18,427 bases of DNA from an uncultured Lachnospiraceae bacterium (lineage in GTDB: Bacteria; Bacillota; Clostridia; Lachnospirales; Lachnospiraceae). Under the pieces are notes generated by a model that did not search any database, was not told the DNA's origin, and worked only from the letters and a program-made list of their open reading frames with translations. Both the position numbers and the translations under genes were made by a program. The stretch covers positions 1 to 18,427 of the forward strand of contig CAMTBF010000014.1 of assembly GCA_947068385.1 (NCBI GenBank). The letters run 5' to 3'. Positions 15,703-18,427 of the stretch are shown here, one piece after another; the stretch's first letter is position 1; the number at the start of each line of letters is the position of its first letter.

Positions 15703-16944
15703 ATGAAAAAGGAATTTTATCGGGGAAATAGAAATAGGGTTTATGCGGAGATGGAGCCGAATTCTTTGTTGGTTATGTTTTCGGGGGTGGAGGTTCGGAA
15801 GACCAATGATGAGTTTTATCCGTTTTATGCGGATCGGAATTTTTTGTATTTGACGGGGTTGGATTGTAAGGAGGCTGTGCTGCTGGCTTGGAAGGATTCG
15901 GAGGGGTGCACGGGGGAGAGGGTTTATGTTTTGCCGCCGGATTTTTTGAAGGAGCGTTGGACGGGGGTCAGGGTTAAGCCTCAGGAGGCTTCGGAGCTGT
16001 CGGGGATTGGGGATGTGGCTTTTGTGGGGGAGTTTGAGGCGGATTTCCATAGGATGGCTTCGCTGGGGAATTATGGAAATCTGTATCTGGATACGTATCG
16101 GACGGAGCCGGGGGACAGGGAGACGCAGGCGCATGGGCTATGCAGGCGGGCGGCGGTGGATTATCCTTATCTGCGGATCCGGAATGCAAATGGGATTTTG
16201 AGGAGGCTGCGGACTATTAAGCAGCCTTGTGAGATAGAGGCTATCCGGGAGGCTGAGAAGATTACCAGGGATGGGATTGTGGCTATGATGCGGGCTTCGA
16301 AGCCGGGGATGTATGAGTATCAGTATAAGGCTGTGTTCGATCATGCGCTGGGGCAGCATGGGCCTCAGGGGGCAGCGTTTCCTTCTATTATTTCCGCGGG
16401 GAGGAATAATTTCTGTATTCATTATTATGCTTATAGGGGGCAGGCTCAGGACGGGGATATGATTTTGAACGATGTGGGGGCTTGGTATGACAATCTGATG
16501 ACGGATGTGTCCAGGGGATGGCCCTGCAACGGGAGGTATAGTGAGAGGCAGAGGTTGTTGTATGGATGTGCGCTGGATACGTCTGATCATATGTTTTCTG
16601 TCATTAAACCGGGGATGGCCATGGAGGATGTGGACAGGGAGGCCAGGCGGTATAATGCGGGGCTGTTGAAGGACGTGGGCGTGCTGAAGGATGTGGAGGA
16701 TATCGGGACTTATATGTGGCATGGGGGCTCTCATCATGTGGGGTATGACGTGCATGATGTGGTGGAGCGGCCGCAGTTCATCGCTCCTGGGATGGTGTTC
16801 TGTGTGGATATCGGGATTTATCATGAGGAGTGGGGGATCGGGTTTCGGCTGGAGGACAATTGTCTGGTGACAGAGGATGGGTGCGAGAATCTTTCGGTTA
16901 TCACGCCCAGGACCATAGAGGAGATTGAGGGGATCATGGGATAG
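15703..16944 (+). CDS. M24-family metallopeptidase (Xaa-Pro aminopeptidase-like)
   Basis: This 413-residue cytoplasmic protein has the two-domain layout of aminopeptidase P. An N-terminal domain ends near 165 (FYADRNFLYLTGL at 41-53) and a pita-bread catalytic domain follows. Metal ligands align as Asp257, Asp268, His344 (in HGGSHHVGYDVHD) and Glu384. The remaining ligand, Glu in the usual EPG motif, is Asp369 here (CVDIGIY). His340 and His351 match the other conserved histidines. The ATG at 15703 follows GTGAGGG at a rather long spacing. It should cleave peptides before or after proline, but the Glu-to-Asp change may alter metal binding or activity. The gene is very poor in C and prefers T at third positions. 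It lies beyond the big palindrome, so it may be transcribed separately; no clear promoter was seen. Confidence 0.9.
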   Translation: MKKEFYRGNRNRVYAEMEPNSLLVMFSGVEVRKTNDEFYPFYADRNFLYLTGLDCKEAVLLAWKDSEGCTGERVYVLPPDFLKERWTGVRVKPQEASELSGIGDVAFVGEFEADFHRMASLGNYGNLYLDTYRTEPGDRETQAHGLCRRAAVDYPYLRIRNANGILRRLRTIKQPCEIEAIREAEKITRDGIVAMMRASKPGMYEYQYKAVFDHALGQHGPQGAAFPSIISAGRNNFCIHYYAYRGQAQDGDMILNDVGAWYDNLMTDVSRGWPCNGRYSERQRLLYGCALDTSDHMFSVIKPGMAMEDVDREARRYNAGLLKDVGVLKDVEDIGTYMWHGGSHHVGYDVHDVVERPQFIAPGMVFCVDIGIYHEEWGIGFRLEDNCLVTEDGCENLSVITPRTIEEIEGIMG

Positions 16945-16950
16945 GGGAGC

Positions 16951-17028
16951 GGGAAAGTGCCGGGTGCACTTAAGGACAGGGCCTTTTCCGCCGAAATGGT
17001 ATTGGAAGGGACGTTACGGGACTGGAAA
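16951..17028. repeat. Intergenic repeat, copy 1
   Basis: This is the first of two copies offset by 102 bp. It forms a 9-bp stem (16949-16957 with 16983-16991, one G-U) around a loop containing GCACTTAAGGACAGG. A conserved segment ending GGGACTGGAA follows. A second hairpin begins inside the copy and ends beyond it: GGGACGTTAC (17008-17017) pairs perfectly with 17031-17040. Confidence 0.8.
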
Positions 17029-17040
17029 CAGTAACGTCCC
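17008..17040. repeat. Inverted repeat in the spacer upstream of the YitT gene
   Basis: A 10-bp perfect stem (17008-17017 with 17031-17040) encloses CTG-GAAA-CAG, which can itself fold on a GAAA tetraloop. No T-run follows, so it is not a typical terminator. The left arm recurs in repeat copy 2 with one change, but no right arm is present there. Confidence 0.7.
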
Positions 17041-17052
17041 TGAGAATGCCGG

Positions 17053-17130
17053 GAGAAAGAGCTGGCCGCACTTAAGGACAGGTCTTTCTCCGCTGGGGTG
17101 GTATTGGAAGGGACGTTGCGGGACTGGAAT
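17053..17130. repeat. Intergenic repeat, copy 2, abutting the YitT ribosome site
   Basis: This copy shares 15 bases exactly (GCACTTAAGGACAGG, 17068-17082) and a long 3' part (GGTATTGGAAGGGACGTT, then GCGGGACTGGAA) with copy 1. It keeps a perfect 9-bp stem (17052-17060 with 17083-17091) although both arms differ from copy 1. The copy ends one base before AGGAGG (17131-17136), the ribosome site of the next gene. Confidence 0.8.
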
Positions 17131-17144
17131 AGGAGGCTTTGGTT

Positions 17145-18014
17145 ATGAATGGTGATTTGCGGATGCATTGGTCGGTGCGGTCGGTTGTGGCTATTTTGCT
17201 GGGGAATGTTCTGTATGCGCTGACGGTGAAGGTGTTCCTGCTTCCGGCGAACCTGGTCAGCGGAGGGGCCACGGGCATTGCGCTGGCGGCGAACCATCTG
17301 ACAGGGGTGTCGGTTTCGGGCTTTCTGTTTTTGGTGAACGTGAGCATGCTGATATTGGGGCTGATCGTGCTGGGGAGGGCTTTCGTGGCCACGACGCTGG
17401 CCAGCACTTTCCTGATTCCGGCGGCGCTGGAGGTGTTCGAGCGGCTGTTGGGGGATTTCGTGCTGACGGATGACATTCTGCTTTGCACTTTGTTCGCGGG
17501 GCTGGGCGTGGGGGTGTCCCTGGGGATTGTGATCCGCACGGGGGCTTCCACGGGGGGCATGGACATTCCGCCGCTGATTTTGTACAAATGTTTCCGGGTG
17601 CCGGTGTCGGTGAGTCTGTATGCTTTTGATGTGTGCATCCTGCTGCTCCAGGCGCCGTTCCAGAAGGCGGATAATATCCTGTATGGCATTGTGTTCGTGC
17701 TGTTGTCGGCCATCGCGCTGGACAAGACTATGATGATCGGAACGACGCAGACGGAGGTGAAGATCATGAGCGGCAAGTCGGAGGAGATTAGGGACGCTAT
17801 CCTGAAGCAGCTGGACAGGGGGGTGACGCTGCTGAACGCGGAGGGCGGGTATCTGCATGACAAGAGCCCGATGATATTCAGCGTCATCTCCAACAGGGAG
17901 CTGTTCAAGCTGGAGAAGCTCGTCCATGGCATAGATCCGGCCAGCTTCATGGTGGTCACCAGGGTCAGCGAGGTGAAGGGACGGGGATTTTCCATGGACA
18001 AAAATGCGTTGTAA
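17145..18014 (+). CDS. YitT-family integral membrane protein
   Basis: This 289-residue protein has an N-terminal membrane region of about five to six segments and a soluble C-terminal domain (about 200-285) of the DUF2179 type. Family-typical glycine motifs are SGGATG (about 41-46) and STGGMDI (about 142-148). The function of YitT proteins is not firmly known. The ATG at 17145 has AGGAGG 8 nt upstream; a TTG at 17139 would be too close to that site. The leader is repeat copy 2, so its translation could be affected by that structure. Codon use moves back toward C-ending codons in the last 300 bp. A link to the sugar module is not evident. Confidence 0.9.
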   Translation: MNGDLRMHWSVRSVVAILLGNVLYALTVKVFLLPANLVSGGATGIALAANHLTGVSVSGFLFLVNVSMLILGLIVLGRAFVATTLASTFLIPAALEVFERLLGDFVLTDDILLCTLFAGLGVGVSLGIVIRTGASTGGMDIPPLILYKCFRVPVSVSLYAFDVCILLLQAPFQKADNILYGIVFVLLSAIALDKTMMIGTTQTEVKIMSGKSEEIRDAILKQLDRGVTLLNAEGGYLHDKSPMIFSVISNRELFKLEKLVHGIDPASFMVVTRVSEVKGRGFSMDKNAL

Positions 18015-18069
18015 GAACAAGGCATTGTCCTGTATGAACGAATCGATGCTCTGTGAGAACAGTATATTA

Positions 18070-18104
18070 CCCCGGGAAAGCGAGGCATGCCTGCTTTCCC
18101 GGGG
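18070..18104. other. Strong hairpin after the YitT gene
   Basis: A perfect 12-bp stem CCCCGGGAAAGC/GCTTTCCCGGGG (18070-18081 with 18093-18104) lies 55 bp after the YitT stop. The following plus-strand sequence is A-rich rather than T-rich, so it is not a standard terminator for YitT, although it may protect the 3' end. Confidence 0.6.
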
Positions 18105-18105
18105 C

Positions 18106-18148
18106 AACAAAAAAAGGAGGATGCCAGGGAGCTTTCGTCCCCTGGCAT
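18106..18148 (-). terminator. Minus-strand terminator-like hairpin
   Basis: A perfect 9-bp stem ATGCCAGGG/CCCTGGCAT (18121-18129 with 18140-18148) is followed on the minus strand by CCTCC and a run of seven T. It would end transcription entering from the right, and with the preceding hairpin may serve both directions. No minus-strand gene is visible between here and the window edge. Confidence 0.5.
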
Positions 18149-18243
18149 AATTATGAAAAAGTTTTAAGTAAACAGTAACTGTGGCTGATGGTTATAGTAT
18201 AGAGAAAAGAAATGTCTAAACAATAATGATAAATTGAAAATTC
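18149..18243. other. AT-rich spacer without a gene
   Basis: No gene, RNA gene or convincing promoter was found in this stretch. Its base composition becomes clearly AT-rich compared with everything to the left and stays so to the edge of the window, which suggests a junction with DNA of different origin. Confidence 0.5.
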
Positions 18244-18427
18244 TTTGAATGATTTGTGAACAAAGCATGGATGACTATGCGGGCATGATCGTTCATTCGC
18301 TTTCTATGCCCGGAATCCAATATCGAGCATAGTATGGAGGAAGACCGTTATATTGCAATTGGTATGGTTGGCGATTTATTGTTTGTTGTATTTTTAGACA
18401 ATATCAAACATCGCCACGTAACAATAC
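18244..18427 (+). pseudogene. Degraded BrnT/DUF497-type toxin gene, truncated by the window edge
   Basis: The frame from 18244 reads FE-stop-FVNKAWMTMRA-stop, then SFIRFL, then HSMEEDRYIAIGMVGDLLF and on to HVTI at the edge. BrnT (DUF497) proteins begin with a FEWD motif, have a KHG-SF motif in the first third, and carry an HS--E-RYI-IG segment followed by LFVV. The match is therefore recognisable but interrupted by TGA at 18250 and 18286. The middle is about ten residues shorter than I would expect. BrnT is the RNase-like toxin of type II systems, with a BrnA antitoxin gene usually just downstream, here out of view. An ATG at 18334 could in principle start a fragment, but no good ribosome site precedes it. 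Family assignment is from memory of motifs. Confidence 0.6.

Noticed and set aside
16951..17130. CRISPR array
   Set aside because: There are only two diverged copies, the repeat is far too long, and no cas genes are present.
1..18427. tRNA or rRNA genes, or a complete insertion sequence with transposase
   Set aside because: None was recognised on either strand by eye, and no transposase motif appears in any convincing frame.

Overview
The window looks like a chromosome segment of a GC-rich gut or plant-biomass clostridium, most likely Lachnospiraceae-like. The basis is Firmicutes-type promoters (TTGACA/TATAAT, 18-bp spacers), strong AGGAGG ribosome binding sites, lipobox lipoproteins, a YtcQ/LplB/LplC-type sugar importer without its own ATPase, and a YitT-family protein. 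This placement is inferred from gene families and signals; no rRNA or other marker gene is present.

Layout. (1) 75-4143, plus strand: a strong promoter followed at once by a terminator-like hairpin, then a membrane hybrid histidine kinase and a lipoprotein sugar-binding protein. This is probably a sensing pair, because no permease or output regulator is next to it. (2) 4263-7457, minus strand: a GH127-type beta-L-arabinofuranosidase with LamG-like and Ig-like N-terminal modules and no signal peptide. (3) 7458-7844: a divergent control region with back-to-back promoters and two identical copies of TTAAACGATTAA, a probable LacI-family operator. (4) 7845-15485, plus strand: LacI-type regulator, large lipoprotein solute-binding protein, two permeases, and an 890-residue protein that may be a glycosidase of an uncharacterised family. 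(5) 15486-18014: a 134-nt nested palindrome, an M24 (Xaa-Pro peptidase-like) protein, two copies of a 102-bp-period repeat with conserved stems, and a YitT-family membrane protein. (6) 18015-18427: hairpins and an AT-rich relic of a BrnT/DUF497-type toxin gene running off the edge.

How it may work together: regions 2-4 form a self-contained module for an arabinose-containing oligosaccharide. It is taken up intact by the ABC importer, trimmed in the cytoplasm by the GH127 enzyme and probably by the 890-residue protein, and controlled in both directions by the LacI regulator through two operators 198 bp apart. The order resembles the hydroxyproline-arabinoside locus described in Bifidobacterium longum, and an M24 peptidase downstream would fit a hydroxyproline-rich glycopeptide substrate. 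The substrate is inference. The 890-residue protein is the best candidate for undescribed biochemistry here.

From roughly 14.2 kb to 17.7 kb the coding strand is depleted in C and enriched in T. The shift begins inside the 890-residue gene and is unlike the C-rich codon use of the genes to its left.
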